54,344 nt of DNA from Pseudomonadota bacterium (GCA_021845905.1 JAJZVA010000005.1:100861-155204), one strand, 5' to 3'; shown: positions 1 through 9,381, counted from the stretch's first letter. Numbers and translations: made by a program. The notes: generated by a model not told the origin, from the sequence alone.

Positions 1-256
1 CGATATCCAGTCCGCGGTAGACGCCGGAGATGAAGAGTTTTTTGCCGTAACCTTCTTTCAGCAAATTGAATCCCGTGCTGATGCGGTTGCTGCCGCCGGT
101 CAGGACGACGATGGCGTCGAGCTTTTTCATCGGTTGCTGCGGTTGCGGCATGGCGGCGACGGCGTCGACGAAAAACAGGAACCCGGCGCCGAGCGCGACG
201 ACGGCGATGACGGCGATGACGGCGAGGGTTGCTTTCGTTTTGCGGCTGATCGTCAA
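1..256 (-). CDS. DUF218 (YdcF/ElyC-like) membrane protein, 3' part missing
   Basis: Partial gene read leftward off the window edge; about 85 codons are visible. It starts just after the ftsX stop, probably at TTG 254-256, since no ATG is available until further inside. A hydrophobic segment (about residues 8-28) is followed by the typical DUF218 opening [12 protein letters not shown] and a [18 protein letters not shown] stretch. DUF218 proteins are membrane-anchored and linked to envelope metabolism. The position directly behind ftsEX suggests co-transcription with the divisome pair. The family call is good; the exact start and function are not settled. Confidence 0.7.
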   Translation of the reverse strand, partial: MTISRKTKATLAVIAVIAVVALGAGFLFFVDAVAAMPQPQQPMKKLDAIVVLTGGSNRISTGFNLLKEGYGKKLFISGVYRGLDI

Positions 257-266
257 AACGGCGGCC

Positions 267-1205
267 TCACGGCAGTTTCGCCAGTTCCCTGAGGACGGAG
301 GCCTGCGCCGTCAGATGGGCGATCAGGCAGCCGGTCACGACAGGAAGCGTCAGCAGCATGGCCCATTGCGCGGGCATGAGCTTGAGATGCGGCAGAAAGC
401 CGCTGTCAAGCAAATGCGTCACGTGGCCGAGCGCGAACAGCGTGGCGACGGTGCAGAGAACGCCGATGAGCGCGCCCTTCAGCGTGCCGCGCAACGTGTG
501 CTGCCGGAACTGGCGTGCGATGTATTCGTCGCTGGCGCCGATGAGGTGCAATGTCTCGACTTCCGTCCTGTGGATGAGCATTTTCGAGCGCACGATGCCG
601 GAGATCGTCACGATGGCGAGCACGCCGATGATGCTGGTGAGGATCAGCATGAAGAACGTGCCGGTGTCCGAGAGCATGCGCACGTTGTTGAGCGTGGCGC
701 TCTGCCTGTCGACCAGCGCCGAAGGGACGATGGTGCGGATGTTGCGGGTCAGCAGGGCGACGTCGGCCTTGGGCGCGAGCGTGACGTCGATCAGCGTCGG
801 CAACGGGATGGCGTCCAGCGCCGTGTTCTCGTTGCCTTGCCCGAGCCACGGCTCGATCAGCGCCTTGACTTCCGCGCCCGTCATCAGCCGCGCGCGCGCC
901 ACCGCCGGGCTTTTCTGCAGAAAGGCGAGGACGTTGTGCACGCCGGTCTGGAATTTCTGCTGCTCTTCCGCGGCGGCGGTTTTGTCGGTCAGCGGCAGCA
1001 GCGGCGCCTTCATCTCGACCGTCACCGTGCCGGAGAGGCTGGACATCCAGGCCTTGGCGACCGTCGAGAGGGAGAAGTTGAGCGCCAGCGTCAGCGTGGC
1101 GAAAAACACCATCAGGCCGGTGACCCAGCTGGTCATGCGCGCGCCGACGCCTTCGTCGAGCGAGATGTCATAGGTGTATTTTTTGTTGAAATGCTTGCGG
1201 GACAT
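267..1205 (-). CDS. ftsX: Cell division protein FtsX
   Basis: 312 residues, the usual length. FtsX is the membrane half of the FtsEX complex, an ABC-type module at the septum that couples FtsE ATP hydrolysis to periplasmic peptidoglycan hydrolase activation. The sequence has a cytoplasmic N-terminus, a membrane segment near residues 28-48, a periplasmic loop of about 130 residues, and three further membrane segments near 182-205, 241-262 and 280-301, which is the standard FtsX layout. It starts 5 bp after the ftsE stop, so the two are translationally linked. A periplasmic M23 peptidase is encoded nearby (11865-13430), but no direct partnership is shown. Confidence 0.93.
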   Translation of the reverse strand: MSRKHFNKKYTYDISLDEGVGARMTSWVTGLMVFFATLTLALNFSLSTVAKAWMSSLSGTVTVEMKAPLLPLTDKTAAAEEQQKFQTGVHNVLAFLQKSPAVARARLMTGAEVKALIEPWLGQGNENTALDAIPLPTLIDVTLAPKADVALLTRNIRTIVPSALVDRQSATLNNVRMLSDTGTFFMLILTSIIGVLAIVTISGIVRSKMLIHRTEVETLHLIGASDEYIARQFRQHTLRGTLKGALIGVLCTVATLFALGHVTHLLDSGFLPHLKLMPAQWAMLLTLPVVTGCLIAHLTAQASVLRELAKLP

Positions 1206-1210
1206 GGTGT

Positions 1211-1897
1211 TCAGGCTGCCTTTGCGGAGGTGTGTTGGCGGATTTCGAGGAGGCCGTCTTCAAGGTGCATCTGGTCGTGCGGGAAGCGGCGGACGAGCCC
1301 TTCGTTGTGCGTGGCGATGACGACGGTCGTGCCGTGGCGGTTCAGTTCCTCAAACAGGGTGAGGAGCTTGATGCCGATGTTCTCGTCGATGTTGCCGGTC
1401 GGCTCGTCGGCGAGGAGGAGTTTCGGACGCCCGATGATGGCGCGGGCCATGGCGATGCGCTGCTGTTCCCCGCCGGAGAGCGTCGGCGGGCGGGCGTTCA
1501 TCTTCTCGCCGAGGCCGACCCATTCGAGCAGTTCGGTGACGTTCTTTTTGATCGCCGCTTCGCCCACGCCGGAGACGCGCAGCGGCAGAGCCACGTTGTC
1601 GAAAGCCGAAAGATGGTTGAGCAGGCGGAAATCCTGAAAGACCACGCCGATCTGGCGGCGGAGTTCGGGCAGCGCCTTGGGCGGCAGCGTCGCAAGTTCG
1701 CGCCCCATCATGGTGATGACGCCGCGGGTCGGCTTTTGCCCCATGTAAAGCAGTTTCATCAGCGAGGTTTTGCCCGCGCCGCTCGGACCTGTGAGAAAGT
1801 GGAAGGATCCGGCTTCCAGATCGAAACTGATGTCGTGAAGAACTTCATCGCCCGTGCTATAGCGCAAGCCTATATTGGAAAATCTGACCAAAGCCAT
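1211..1897 (-). CDS. ftsE: Cell division ATP-binding protein FtsE
   Basis: 228 residues. It is the cytoplasmic ATPase of FtsEX. Visible motifs are Walker [10 protein letters not shown] (37-45), Q-loop Q88, the signature LSGGEQQ from residue 140, Walker B LLLADE ending at E165, and the H-loop histidine H197, so the ATPase looks intact. It is first in the leftward ftsE-ftsX-DUF218 run. The 96 bp between its start and the divergent zinc-ribbon gene at 1994 must hold promoters for both directions. Confidence 0.95.
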   Translation of the reverse strand: MALVRFSNIGLRYSTGDEVLHDISFDLEAGSFHFLTGPSGAGKTSLMKLLYMGQKPTRGVITMMGRELATLPPKALPELRRQIGVVFQDFRLLNHLSAFDNVALPLRVSGVGEAAIKKNVTELLEWVGLGEKMNARPPTLSGGEQQRIAMARAIIGRPKLLLADEPTGNIDENIGIKLLTLFEELNRHGTTVVIATHNEGLVRRFPHDQMHLEDGLLEIRQHTSAKAA

Positions 1898-1993
1898 AAT
1901 GCCCTGCCTCTATACATTGTGATGTTTTGCATGTTATCCTGCTTTATGGTGCAATTCTACCGGTTTTTTTAAGCGGCGGAACGGTTTGAAAAC

Positions 1994-2854
1994 ATGATTT
2001 TGACGTGCCCGAAGTGTCAGGCGCAATACAAGCTGGATGCCGCCGTACTGGGCGTTGCGGGCAGGGACGTGCGTTGCGTATCCTGCAGCCACACATGGTT
2101 CCAGATTCCCGAAACGGCGGTTCCCGTAGCACCCGCGCCGCCGCAAGAATCGCCCGCGCAGATGGATATGTCCTCGGCGCAGTCCATCACCGACGCGTTG
2201 CAGTCGATTCTCGAAAAAGACGGCGCGGCTTTCGACGAAGTTTTATCCACAGTCGTCAACAAGGACAAGAACAGGAAGCCGCCGGATGAAAATAAGCCCG
2301 CGGCAGAAGAAAAACCGGATGTGCCCTCTGTCGCGCCCGCCGCGCCGCCCACCGGGAAAAAGCCGGAAACGCTTCCGCAGGAGACGGTTCCCTCCATAAT
2401 TACGCATAATCCCGCAGGCATGGGCGCGAATGCATTCGGTGGCATGATCTTCCTGTTTTTGTGCTTCCTCACTCTGACGGTGATGTTCGCCGCGAAAAAG
2501 CCGATCCTTGACCGTTGGCCGCAAACGGCGCTGTTTTACAGGGCGCTGGGCTTTCACGTGCCGGTGGCGGGCGAGGGCCTGAAATTCAGCGGCCTTTCGG
2601 TTGAAAGGCGCATCGACGACAGCGGCAGGACGCTGGTGATTTCGGCGCAGATGGCCAACACGACCAGCCACGCCATCGCCTATCCGCCGTTGCGGGTGAT
2701 CTTGAAGGCGAAGGACGGCACGGTCGTCAAGTCATGGGATCTCAAAACCGGCGTGACGCAGATTTCCGGCGGCGACATCGTTCCGGTCATGATGCAACTC
2801 GATGACGTGCCGGAGAACGGCTCCACGGTGGAGCTGCGCGTGAAAGGAAAATAG
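1994..2854 (+). CDS. MJ0042-type zinc-ribbon membrane protein (DUF3426-like)
   Basis: 286 residues. The N-terminus is an MJ0042 zinc finger with cysteine pairs C5/C8 and C28/C31. A Pro/Ala/Lys-rich low-complexity linker (about 40-140), one membrane segment (about 148-167) and a C-terminal beta-rich domain follow, the last resembling DUF3426. The layout puts the finger in the cytoplasm and the C-terminal domain in the periplasm. Function is not established. The gene is divergent from ftsE and 3 bp upstream of the CpdR-like regulator, so the two form an operon. Confidence 0.82.
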   Translation: MILTCPKCQAQYKLDAAVLGVAGRDVRCVSCSHTWFQIPETAVPVAPAPPQESPAQMDMSSAQSITDALQSILEKDGAAFDEVLSTVVNKDKNRKPPDENKPAAEEKPDVPSVAPAAPPTGKKPETLPQETVPSIITHNPAGMGANAFGGMIFLFLCFLTLTVMFAAKKPILDRWPQTALFYRALGFHVPVAGEGLKFSGLSVERRIDDSGRTLVISAQMANTTSHAIAYPPLRVILKAKDGTVVKSWDLKTGVTQISGGDIVPVMMQLDDVPENGSTVELRVKGK

Positions 2855-2857
2855 GCG

Positions 2858-3220
2858 ATGGGCGGCAAAACCATACTTGTGGCGGACGACGAGCCTTCGG
2901 TGCGCGAATTCGTCGCGCGCGCGCTCGGCTACGGCGGGTTCGACGTGACGCCGGTGGCGGACGGCAACGCCGCTCTCGCCGCGCTGGCGGAAAAGCCGTT
3001 TGATCTCCTGCTGACGGACATCGTCATGCCGGATCTCGACGGCATCGCGCTCGCGCTGAAAGTCTCCAAGGATTATCCGAAGACGAAGATCGTGATGATG
3101 TCCGGCTACGCCAACCAGCGGCAGCGCGCGCACAATCTCGATTTTCTCGCGCATGAGGTGATATCCAAGCCTTTTACGCTCGACGATATCGTCACCCGGG
3201 TGAAGGCGGTTCTCGCCTGA
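2858..3220 (+). CDS. cpdR: Single-domain response regulator, CpdR-like
   Basis: 120 residues, a receiver domain with no output domain. The acidic pair D10/D11, phospho-acceptor D54 (in LLLTDIVMPD), S82 and K104 (in SKPF) are all present. The LLTDIVMPDLDG context, the absence of an output domain and the C-terminal helix resemble CpdR. In Caulobacter, CpdR delivers substrates to ClpXP at the cell pole in its unphosphorylated form. The gene directly follows the zinc-ribbon gene. Its 3' end overlaps the convergent DHH gene by 29 bp. Another CheY-like single-domain regulator remains possible. Confidence 0.75.
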   Translation: MGGKTILVADDEPSVREFVARALGYGGFDVTPVADGNAALAALAEKPFDLLLTDIVMPDLDGIALALKVSKDYPKTKIVMMSGYANQRQRAHNLDFLAHEVISKPFTLDDIVTRVKAVLA

Positions 3221-4247
3221 TTTTCCGCGCCGCCGCAGGGCGCGTGATTTTGACATGCTTCGCGAAATCGGCAAGGGACGCGAAATGCACCGCGGCCGCG
3301 CCGTCATGTCCGCCGCCCGTCGCGCCGGTTGTCTTGCAAATATGCCTTGCGATCGCGCTGGCGTCCGGGTCTCCGCCGGTGCGGATGCTCATGGTGACGG
3401 CGCCGTTTTTTTCCAGCCACCACATGAAAGCGGCGTTCGCGCCGCATGCCGCGCCGAGTTCGACAAGACGCGCGGAGATGGCGCGGCCATAGCCTTTGAG
3501 ATGGCCGTTGACGACCGGCACGTCGACGGCGTCGGTGTCCGGCAAAAGCCGGATCCGCGCGACGGCGGCGTTTTCGAACAATTCATCGATGCGCGCGTCC
3601 TCTGCGGCGGCGATCGGCAGGCCTTTTTTCGCCATGTCGTTGAAGCTGAGCATGGCGAGGCCGCGCAATGTCTCCAGGGCGCTTTCCGGCGTCCGTATGC
3701 TCTTTGAATCGACCAGCGCGGCGGCGGCGAAGTCTTCCGGCGTTTTCAGGCCGTTCGCCGCGCCATCCATCAAATCGATCAGCGCGACGACGGCGGGCGG
3801 CGTTTGCGAAGGAAAAAAATGCGCCCAGATCATCCCCGCGGCGGACGGCGCGGCGGGATCGAACACGAGATGCAGGCGTGGCGCATTTTTGTCTTTCAGC
3901 GTTTCCGCCGCGCTTTTATGGTGGTCGAGAATGTGGATGTCGTTTCCCGCCGCGAGAAGCGCGTCGAGAAAATCTTTTTCCGGCGTGATGTCGGCGAAAT
4001 AAATATCGCCGCCGGATGACAGCGCGGCGCGGATTTTATCTTCGCCGGCTGCCGGGTCGGCATGGTCGTAAGGGATGAAAAGCGCGTTGTTTTTTCGCGC
4101 GCCGTCTTCGATGCCCGCCGCCTTCGCGATGATCCAGGCCGAAGCCGCGCCGTCGATGCAGTTTTCGTGATAGACAATGATGACGGGCGGGTTTTTCTGC
4201 ACGGCGGGTTTGTCTTTCTTGCGGGGCGAATCGTTCTTAATTATCAT
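3192..4247 (-). CDS. DHH-family phosphoesterase
   Basis: 351 residues from ATG 4247, 10 bp after the upstream DUF4175 stop; longer starts would run into that gene. The N-terminal motif YHENCIDGAASAW, a GDIYFADI strand and ILDHHKS match the metal-binding DHH core. The C-terminal TGGGHDGAAAV is the DHHA1-like nucleic-acid or substrate-binding motif. The family covers RecJ-like nucleases, nano-RNases and cyclic-dinucleotide phosphodiesterases; the substrate here cannot be read from sequence. It is the last gene of the leftward lptM-lysA-DUF4175-DHH run, and its 3' end overlaps the convergent cpdR-like gene by 29 bp. Confidence 0.8.
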   Translation of the reverse strand: MIIKNDSPRKKDKPAVQKNPPVIIVYHENCIDGAASAWIIAKAAGIEDGARKNNALFIPYDHADPAAGEDKIRAALSSGGDIYFADITPEKDFLDALLAAGNDIHILDHHKSAAETLKDKNAPRLHLVFDPAAPSAAGMIWAHFFPSQTPPAVVALIDLMDGAANGLKTPEDFAAAALVDSKSIRTPESALETLRGLAMLSFNDMAKKGLPIAAAEDARIDELFENAAVARIRLLPDTDAVDVPVVNGHLKGYGRAISARLVELGAACGANAAFMWWLEKNGAVTMSIRTGGDPDASAIARHICKTTGATGGGHDGAAAVHFASLADFAKHVKITRPAAARKIRREPPSPG

Positions 4248-4257
4248 AATATAGAAG

Positions 4258-6597
4258 TCAGAACTGCTCAAGAAGCCTGTTGATGTAATTGCGCTCGATA
4301 TTGCCGCGCGCGGGATCGCTCTCACGCTGCTGAAGTTCCTGGATAATTTCCTGCACGCGGCGCTGGCGGCTCTTGTCGGGGAGGCGCACGTCGTCGGCAC
4401 GCCCGAGCGGATCGTAGCCCGCGCCATAGTTGCCGTCGCGCGACGCGCCGAAGGGCAAAAAGGCGCTCTGCAGGGCGCTGGCGATTTTCTTGATTGTTTT
4501 GTCGATGCCTTTTTGCAGGTTGTCGAGGGCGTTTTTTTGCGCGGCGAGGGACTCTTCGCGCAAGGCCTTGCCGAGCGCGGCTGCTGACTTTTTCATCGCC
4601 TGACGGGCGGCGGCGAAATTTTCGGGAACGGGCAGGCCCGCGCCGGAGAGCTTTTGCAGGGATTTTTGAAGCTCCGCGCGGATAGCGGCTTGCGCAGGGC
4701 GTTCTTTTCTCAAGGCGGATTTGCGCGCCGCCGCGTTCGTCTTGTCGTAGAGCGCTTGCTGGCGGTGGAGGATGTCTTGCAGGTTTTGCAAGGCCATCAT
4801 CGCCTGCGCCTGCTGTTTTTGCACTTGCCTGAAGGCGTTGATGTCGAAGTGGTCGAGCGTGTTTTTCAGCGCGGCGGCTTCCTTCCGCAGGTCCTGCAGC
4901 GTGTCCGCGCGCGAGAGCGCCCGCATCTCCGCGAACAGCTTGCTGACGTCGATGCTTCTCATGATTTTTTCCGTCAGCTCCGGCGAAAGATGCGGCGTGT
5001 TTTTCCCTTGCGCGAGCTTTTGCGCGATCTCGCCTGCGAGCGTCGTCAGGTATTGCCGCATCGCCTGCCGCACGTTGTCGAGCAACTCCCGGATCTGTTG
5101 TCTGGAAGCGGTTTTGTCCGCGATCGCCTGCTGCATTTTGAGGAGCGCGTTTTCAAGCGCGTCGCGCGCGCGGGACAGGCCGCCGTCCTCGAGACGCAGC
5201 GCGACGTTCCACAAAAGGCCGGTGACGGAGGGCGGCGCGGCGGCGCGGCGGTCGTACAGCAATCCGTGCGCCGCGCTGGAGAGCGAAAGAAAGACGGTGA
5301 AATCGCCTTTGAAGTCTTGCGGCGCGTCGGCGATTTTGGCGAGGTCCGCGGCGACGGCGGCGTGAACGCCCGCGCCCTGTTCGCGCAGCAGGATCTTGCG
5401 GTCGAGGACGATGCGCTGCGCGAGCGGGTTATTGAAATGCCGTTCCGGCAGGGTGAAGGCGACCGGCGCGCTCGAGGTGATGTGCCCCGCGCCGTCTTGC
5501 GCGTCGAGCCACAGCATCGCGCGCATTCCCGCGGAGGGGTTCGCGGTCATGTCTTCCGTGTCGCTGAGGGGCTGCGGGCTTGTCGTCGGGGGCATGGCGA
5601 ATTTATAGGCCTTGCCGTCCGCGCCGACGACGGCGGTCAGACGGGTGATGCCGTAGTCGTCGTCGGCGACGTAGGTGATCCTGACGGCGGCATAGGGCGT
5701 CGCCTCTATTTTCACGATGCGGACAGACGGCGGCCTGTCGGGCAGGACGGCGACGTTCCACGCGCCGATGCGCCGGAGGAAACCGCTTAAAACCAGCCTG
5801 CCGCTTTTTTCAAGCTTGAGATCGAGCGCGTAATTGCGCGGCGCGGCCTGCGTTGCGGGGATTTTTTGTCCCGCGTAGGAGACGCGCGGCGAAAAGCGCA
5901 GGCCCGCAAGACGCAGTTTCAAAACGCTCCCCGCGGGCACGACGACAGGGCCGCTTCGCTTTGCGATGCCCCGGTCGGCGGTGGAGAGGAAAACGGCGGC
6001 TTCATGCGTATAGGCGGGCGGCGCGATCCAGAGGTCGGGCGCGGGGCTTTGGCCGCTGGCAAAAACGCCCAAGTCCGGCGTGAAAGACCGCGCGAGGCGC
6101 GGCAGGGCATTGTTTTGCGCCAGCGCCAGCCCGAGCGCGAAAAAGACGGGCGCGGCATAGCGCAGTTTCCAGCGGTCGCGGCGCGGAACATCCGTTTGCG
6201 GACTGAAAAGCTTCAAGAGGAGCAGGGCTTCCGCCGCTTTCGCCGTGTGTTTGCGCCACAGCGGCTCCGCTTGCGGCGCGAGTTTTTCCGCCGGTGTGTC
6301 GCGCAAGGCTTCGAGCGGGCGGTGCGCGAGGCCGGAGGCGCGTTCCAGCCGCCGGTCGACGGCCGCGCGCGACGGAAAGACGAAAGGCGTTCCCGTTTTC
6401 AGGATGGAGAAGGCGAGCGCGGCGGCGTAAAGCGCCAGCATCAACGGATGCCAGACGCTCGCGGGCGGCGGGAGCAGCCCGCACAGGCCGAGCGCGGCGT
6501 AAAACAGGGTCAGCGTCGCGGGGACCCACAGGCGGCTCCACAGCCTTTCCCACAGCAGGACAAAAAATCCGCAGGCGAGGGCGAAGGCGTATCTCAT
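4258..6597 (-). CDS. TIGR02302/DUF4175 family membrane protein
   Basis: 779 residues, slightly shorter than typical members. Two N-terminal membrane segments lie within about residues 5-65 and a third near 148-162. A periplasm-type beta region follows, then a long Ala/Gln/Lys-rich helical region. The C-terminal pattern PLGRADDVRLPD ... NYINRLLEQF is characteristic of this alphaproteobacterial family. No function is established; it is usually described as a conserved membrane protein. It lies 10 bp after lysA and 10 bp before the DHH gene, all on one strand. Confidence 0.82.
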   Translation of the reverse strand: MRYAFALACGFFVLLWERLWSRLWVPATLTLFYAALGLCGLLPPPASVWHPLMLALYAAALAFSILKTGTPFVFPSRAAVDRRLERASGLAHRPLEALRDTPAEKLAPQAEPLWRKHTAKAAEALLLLKLFSPQTDVPRRDRWKLRYAAPVFFALGLALAQNNALPRLARSFTPDLGVFASGQSPAPDLWIAPPAYTHEAAVFLSTADRGIAKRSGPVVVPAGSVLKLRLAGLRFSPRVSYAGQKIPATQAAPRNYALDLKLEKSGRLVLSGFLRRIGAWNVAVLPDRPPSVRIVKIEATPYAAVRITYVADDDYGITRLTAVVGADGKAYKFAMPPTTSPQPLSDTEDMTANPSAGMRAMLWLDAQDGAGHITSSAPVAFTLPERHFNNPLAQRIVLDRKILLREQGAGVHAAVAADLAKIADAPQDFKGDFTVFLSLSSAAHGLLYDRRAAAPPSVTGLLWNVALRLEDGGLSRARDALENALLKMQQAIADKTASRQQIRELLDNVRQAMRQYLTTLAGEIAQKLAQGKNTPHLSPELTEKIMRSIDVSKLFAEMRALSRADTLQDLRKEAAALKNTLDHFDINAFRQVQKQQAQAMMALQNLQDILHRQQALYDKTNAAARKSALRKERPAQAAIRAELQKSLQKLSGAGLPVPENFAAARQAMKKSAAALGKALREESLAAQKNALDNLQKGIDKTIKKIASALQSAFLPFGASRDGNYGAGYDPLGRADDVRLPDKSRQRRVQEIIQELQQRESDPARGNIERNYINRLLEQF

Positions 6598-6607
6598 GTC
6601 TGTCCCT

Positions 6608-7882
6608 TCAGGCCAGCCATTCGGGAATAACGTCGGCGGCGACGATGTCTTCTATCTTTTGCGGCGGGCGGATGACGTCGAACTGCTCGTCGCTGACGAG
6701 AATTTCGGCGGGCAGCGGGCGCGTGTTGTAGTTGGACGCCATCGACGCGCCGTAAGCCCCCGCGGTCATGATGGCGAGCAGGGCGTCGGGATCGGTGCGC
6801 GGCAGCTCCGCGCCGGCGCGGAAGGTGTCGCTGGTTTCGCAGACCGGCCCGACGACGTCGTAAGCCGTCATCACGGCATTTTGCGCGGGTTCGTTGCAGG
6901 ACAGGATCTCGTGATGCGCGCCGTAGAGCGCCGGGCGCATCAGGTCGTTCATGCCCGCGTCGACGATCAGGAAACGCCTGTCTTCGCTTTCCTTGAGGTA
7001 GCGCACGCGGGTGAGCAGCACGCCCGCGTCGCCGGCGATGGAACGCCCCGGCTCGAGAATGACGCCGACGTTGAGCGGCAGGATGATGTCGCGGATGAGG
7101 GCGGCGTATTTCGCGATGTCGGGCGGCGTTTCGCCCTTGTAGGGGATGCCGAGCCCGCCGCCGAGGTCGACGGTGGTGATGATGTTGCCCTGTCTGCGCA
7201 GTTCTTCGACGAGGGTGGCAACGCGTTTGAAGGCCTCCGCGAACGGGGCGAGATCCATCAGTTGCGAGCCGATATGCACGGCGACGCCGGTGGGCGCGAT
7301 CCCGGCCATGTCCTTCGCCTTGCGGTAGAGCGCGGGCGCGGATTTGATGTCGATGCCGAACTTGTTTTCGCTTTTGCCGGTGGTGATTTTTTCGTGGGTG
7401 TTGGCGTCGACGTCGGGGTTGACGCGGAAGGCGACGTGGGTTTTCGCGCTTTCCTTCGCGGCGAGGCCGGAGATGGCGACGAGTTCCGGCTCGGATTCGA
7501 CGTTGATTTGCAAAATGTCGTTGCGCACCGCCCCGGCGATTTCCTCGGGCGTTTTCCCGACGCCGGAGAAGACGATTTTATCATGCGGGATGCCGGCCTT
7601 GAACGCGCGGTACATCTCGCCGCCCGAGACGACGTCCGCGCCCGCGCCGAGCTTGCCGAGCAGGTGCAGGATCGCCTGGTTGCCGTTGGCCTTGCAGGCG
7701 TAGCAGATGGTGAATTTGTCCTCCGGCATGATCGCGCGCAAAGCCGACTGATAGGCCTGAAAATTTTCCGCCAGCCGCTGGGTGGAGTAGCAGTAAACCG
7801 GCGTGCCGTGCTTTTGCGCGATTTTCTGCAGCGGCACGTTTTCCATGTGCAGAAGGCCGTTTTTATAAGAGACCGTGCTCAT
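6608..7882 (-). CDS. lysA: Diaminopimelate decarboxylase
   Basis: 424 residues. It decarboxylates meso-diaminopimelate to L-lysine using PLP, the last step of lysine synthesis. K64 in the YACKAN motif is the expected Schiff-base lysine. HIGSQ, the glycine-rich DLGGGLG phosphate-binding motif, GPVCETSD (active-site cysteine from the neighbouring subunit) and the C-terminal AGAYGASMASNYN are all present. The start overlaps the upstream lipoprotein stop by 4 bp, the common lptM-lysA arrangement in Proteobacteria. Confidence 0.96.
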   Translation of the reverse strand: MSTVSYKNGLLHMENVPLQKIAQKHGTPVYCYSTQRLAENFQAYQSALRAIMPEDKFTICYACKANGNQAILHLLGKLGAGADVVSGGEMYRAFKAGIPHDKIVFSGVGKTPEEIAGAVRNDILQINVESEPELVAISGLAAKESAKTHVAFRVNPDVDANTHEKITTGKSENKFGIDIKSAPALYRKAKDMAGIAPTGVAVHIGSQLMDLAPFAEAFKRVATLVEELRRQGNIITTVDLGGGLGIPYKGETPPDIAKYAALIRDIILPLNVGVILEPGRSIAGDAGVLLTRVRYLKESEDRRFLIVDAGMNDLMRPALYGAHHEILSCNEPAQNAVMTAYDVVGPVCETSDTFRAGAELPRTDPDALLAIMTAGAYGASMASNYNTRPLPAEILVSDEQFDVIRPPQKIEDIVAADVIPEWLA

Positions 7883-8088
7883 GGCTGTTGCGCGCTTTCC
7901 TGTTGTGAATTTTGCTGTTGCTGTTGCGCGGGCCGGGGATCAGCCGCGGGGGCGGGATAAACGCGGGGATAGGCGTTCTCCGGCGTGCCGTTCGGCGGCC
8001 AGAGATGGGCGGGCTTGACGCCGCAGCCGCCGAGCGCCGCCACTGCGGCGGCGAGCCCGAGGCAAAAGGTTAAGTCTGTCAATCTCAT
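7879..8088 (-). CDS. lptM: LptM-like small lipoprotein
   Basis: 69 residues. A short signal peptide ends in a lipobox (ALGGC, lipidated Cys about residue 22), followed by CGVKPAHLWPP. This resembles the CGLKGPLYFPP signature of LptM/YifL, a lipoprotein that helps mature the LptD translocon. The tail is Pro/Gln-rich, with five consecutive Gln. It sits directly upstream of lysA with a 4-bp ATGA overlap, as in other Proteobacteria, which supports the call despite the short length. Confidence 0.68.
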   Translation of the reverse strand: MRLTDLTFCLGLAAAVAALGGCGVKPAHLWPPNGTPENAYPRVYPAPAADPRPAQQQQQNSQQESAQQP

Positions 8089-8113
8089 GCGTTCCCTCTT
8101 ATACTGCGACGCA

Positions 8114-8119
8114 TATAAT
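8114..8119 (+). promoter_or_regulatory. Candidate -10 element for the tlpA-like gene
   Basis: A perfect TATAAT lies 38 bp ahead of the preferred GTG start at 8152. The matching -35 position (about 8091-8096, GTTCCC) is poor, so this is a weak call or an activator-dependent promoter. Confidence 0.35.
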
Positions 8120-8151
8120 GCGCCTTAATTCTTATTGTGGAGAGCCTTTCC

Positions 8152-8673
8152 GTGCCGGTAAAGCGTCAATTTCTGTTTTTTGTTTTCGTGGCGGCGGTTC
8201 TCGCGTCTTATGGACTTGTGCGGGCGCTGCGTGGCAAAAGCGGTCATGCGTCGCGGTTGCCCGCGGTTACGTTTTACGACAAACTTGATCGCACCGTCAC
8301 GCTGGAGGATTTCAAAGGCAAGGTGGTTCTGGTGAACGTCTGGGCGACGTGGTGCACGCCTTGCGTCGCCGAACTGCCGTCGCTCGACCGGTTGCAGGCG
8401 ATGATGCCGGCGGACAGGTTTCGTGTCGTCGCCATTTCAACCGACACGACCTCGCGAAAAACCGTCATGGCCTTCCTGCGCGCGCGCAAGATCCGCCATC
8501 TTGTCTTTTACTGGGACAAAAACCGCCAAATCCCCCTGCGCTGGCGCTACGCCGGGCTGCCGACGAGTTTCCTGCTCGACCGCAAGGGCGACGTTCTGGC
8601 GCGATTCGACGGGCCTTACGCGTGGGACAAGGGGAAACTGCTGAAAGAGATCAAAACGCTGGTTTACCAGTAA
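8152..8673 (+). CDS. TlpA-like membrane-anchored thioredoxin
   Basis: About 173 residues from GTG 8152. This start has a GGAGAG ribosome-binding site 7 nt upstream; an earlier in-frame GTG at 8137 has none as good. A single N-terminal membrane anchor (about 6-25) is followed by a thioredoxin fold with the redox motif WCTPC (67-71) and a cis-proline region (GLPTSFLLD). Such proteins reduce periplasmic disulfides, for example in cytochrome c maturation; the client is unknown. The stop codon overlaps the convergent YcbK-like gene by 10 bp. Confidence 0.85.
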   Translation: MPVKRQFLFFVFVAAVLASYGLVRALRGKSGHASRLPAVTFYDKLDRTVTLEDFKGKVVLVNVWATWCTPCVAELPSLDRLQAMMPADRFRVVAISTDTTSRKTVMAFLRARKIRHLVFYWDKNRQIPLRWRYAGLPTSFLLDRKGDVLARFDGPYAWDKGKLLKEIKTLVYQ

Positions 8674-9260
8674 CGGACGCGGCCCGTGTCGATATGGACG
8701 AAATCGCTGCGCGGATAATAGCCGACGCCGCCGGACTGGAGCCCGACCACGGTCTGGCGCAGGTGGTGCAGGCGCGTGCGCGGCTGGTTGAGGTCGATCG
8801 CCTGCCCTTGCATATGCAGGCTGCCGCGGGCGACGCCGTTGGAGGTCTCGCGCAGCATCTCGTTGGTGGCGGGCGAGCGGTAGCCCGAGAACACCGTGAA
8901 GGGGTTGAAATTGTCAAGGCGGCGCTGGACGACGAAGAGGATGTCCATCAGGCGCGGGTCGATCGGGTAGGTGGTGTCGGTGCGGAAATCGCGCAGGACG
9001 GTCTTGATCTCCTTGAAGGCGGCCGGAATGTAGCGCCCGTCATACCAGTATTCGCCGTCGAACACCTCGCCGGTGTGGGCGTTGATGAAATGCAGGTTGC
9101 GCCCTTTGATCGGCGCGGGGCGTTCCGCCGCTTTTGCCGTCGAGGGCAGCCAGAAGCCCAGGGCCGCGGAAAAAGCCAGCCCGTGCTTGAGAAAGCCGCG
9201 CCGGTCGGCGTGATAAGCCTCCGCCGCCGTCTCGTTTTTCTGCATCAGAAGATCATTCAT
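8664..9260 (-). CDS. YcbK/DUF882-type M15 peptidase, Tat-exported
   Basis: 198 residues. The N-terminus carries a twin-arginine motif DRRGFLKHG followed by a hydrophobic stretch and an A-x-A site, so export by Tat is predicted. The mature part has the DUF882 signatures GYRSPATNEMLR and SLHMQGQAIDL (zinc ligands His and Asp) and the C-terminal FVHIDTGRVRYW with a third zinc ligand. The M15_2 family cleaves peptidoglycan peptides or acts as a cell-wall amidase; the activity is inferred. It is convergent with the tlpA-like gene. Confidence 0.83.
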   Translation of the reverse strand: MNDLLMQKNETAAEAYHADRRGFLKHGLAFSAALGFWLPSTAKAAERPAPIKGRNLHFINAHTGEVFDGEYWYDGRYIPAAFKEIKTVLRDFRTDTTYPIDPRLMDILFVVQRRLDNFNPFTVFSGYRSPATNEMLRETSNGVARGSLHMQGQAIDLNQPRTRLHHLRQTVVGLQSGGVGYYPRSDFVHIDTGRVRYW

Positions 9261-9330
9261 GCGCGCGCATCTCCCCTTGATTTACAAACCCGATGTCGTT
9301 CCCCAAAACAAGGATAACAAAAAACGGATT

Positions 9331-9353
9331 CTCAGGGAATAAAAATTCCTGAG
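9331..9353 (-). terminator. Possible hairpin terminator of the bPH2 gene
   Basis: CTCAGG ... CCTGAG forms an 8-bp stem with one bulged base, lying 29 bp past the bPH2 stop. On the minus strand a run of six T follows only after six other bases, so it is not a textbook intrinsic terminator. Confidence 0.35.
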
Positions 9354-9381
9354 TTATAATTTAATGTTATCATGGAGATGG

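Noticed and set aside
66-1637. 523-codon plus-strand ORF over ftsX/ftsE
   Set aside because: Shadow frame: Arg/Ala/His-rich with no motifs, opposite to unmistakable ftsEX.
2551-2560. Third parS site
   Set aside because: Only the left half (TTTCACGTG) matches; the right half is unrelated and the site is inside a coding sequence.
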